Source: Acinetobacter sp. ANC 3903
GTDB lineage: Bacteria; Pseudomonadota; Gammaproteobacteria; Pseudomonadales; Moraxellaceae
DNA: 64,000 nt
NCBI RefSeq assembly: GCF_002135315.1
Contig: NZ_NEGA01000005.1
Coordinates: 62,001-126,000 of the forward strand
Direction: 5' to 3'
The translations under genes and the position numbers were made by a program. Shown here in pieces: positions 63,766 to 64,000 of this stretch (positions within the stretch are counted from its first letter, which is position 1; the number at the start of each line of letters is the position of its first letter). Under the pieces are notes generated by a model. The model was given only the letters and a program-made list of their open reading frames with translations, had not been told where the DNA came from and did no database searches.

Positions 63766-64000
63766 GGTAATAAGCTCCGTACGTCAACAGGTGCACTTTC
63801 ACGTTGTGCCTGACCTTTGTCTTTACCTGTAACTGCCATACCGGTTACACGGTAGAAGTTGTAGTCCGGATATTTACCAGGACCTGAAATAAGCAAGTTC
63901 TCTTTCTCGTAAACCAAGTCTTGACGAACGTATTCACTTAACTCGAAATCTGGTGTCATTTGAATTGCAGTCGTTGGACATGCTTCTTCACACATACCGC
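63762..64000 (-). CDS. nuoI: NADH-quinone oxidoreductase subunit I, C-terminal part (runs off the window)
   Basis: The last 79 residues of the two-[4Fe-4S] ferredoxin subunit of complex I. The visible start [15 protein letters not shown] is the second half of the second cluster motif; its earlier cysteines lie beyond the right edge. The remainder [28 protein letters not shown] is typical. It precedes nuoJ by overlap. Confidence 0.93.
   Translation of the reverse strand, partial: GMCEEACPTTAIQMTPDFELSEYVRQDLVYEKENLLISGPGKYPDYNFYRVTGMAVTGKDKGQAQRESAPVDVRSLLP

Overview
The window looks like an Acinetobacter chromosome segment. It is AT-rich, and it carries gene neighbourhoods I associate with that genus: upp next to nuoIJKLMN, hemB-thiO, a 4-helix ABZJ_00895-type membrane protein, a cold-shock/excalibur gene, and a tmRNA whose tag reads ANDESYALAA. 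I cannot name the species from sequence alone.

Layout. (1) 1-793: the tail of an unrecognised, possibly phage-derived gene, then a gene-free stretch with a degenerate echo of the tmRNA 3' flank. (2) 794-19457: a large catabolic locus. The minus strand carries a complete lower pathway for hydroxyquinol (chqB, pcaI, pcaJ, pcaF, macA), a SnoaL-like protein and a LamB-type porin. A LysR regulator diverges from it. Next come two Gfo/Idh dehydrogenases, a TIM-barrel sugar isomerase/epimerase-like protein, a small ABM-domain (quinol monooxygenase-like) protein, two MFS transporters and a ChvE-type sugar ABC transporter. A palindrome TTTC-N6-GAAA recurs about 90-120 nt upstream of four start codons here, which argues for one regulon. 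The locus most likely takes up a glycoside, sugar or cyclitol and funnels an aromatic product through hydroxyquinol to acetyl-CoA and succinyl-CoA. (3) 19797-21710: three tightly spaced genes, one a small (p)ppGpp-hydrolase-like HD protein with no normal start codon. (4) 21817-27997: a type I restriction-modification system, hsdM-hsdS-hsdR. (5) 28370-36691: a P4-like or satellite-type genomic island lying against the 3' end of ssrA: AlpA regulator, Cys-rich putative directionality factor, YqaJ exonuclease, DUF932 protein, zinc-ribbon membrane protein, HUH-type inovirus-Gp2-like replication protein, an unrecognised 516-residue protein and a tyrosine integrase. (6) 36873-64000: core genome, with ssrA, glpK, an EmrAB-type efflux pair, hemB, thiO, household and small membrane proteins, fpr with a divergent LysR gene, cold-shock genes, upp, and the nuo operon running off the right edge at nuoI.

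The most novel-looking parts are the coupling of a sugar/cyclitol module to a hydroxyquinol pathway under one putative operator, and the ssrA island with its orphan 516-residue protein and a GC-rich hairpin. Other oddities are a frameshifted cold-shock/excalibur gene, a possible orphan small RNA, and an HD-domain gene that seems to start at ATT or to have lost its start.
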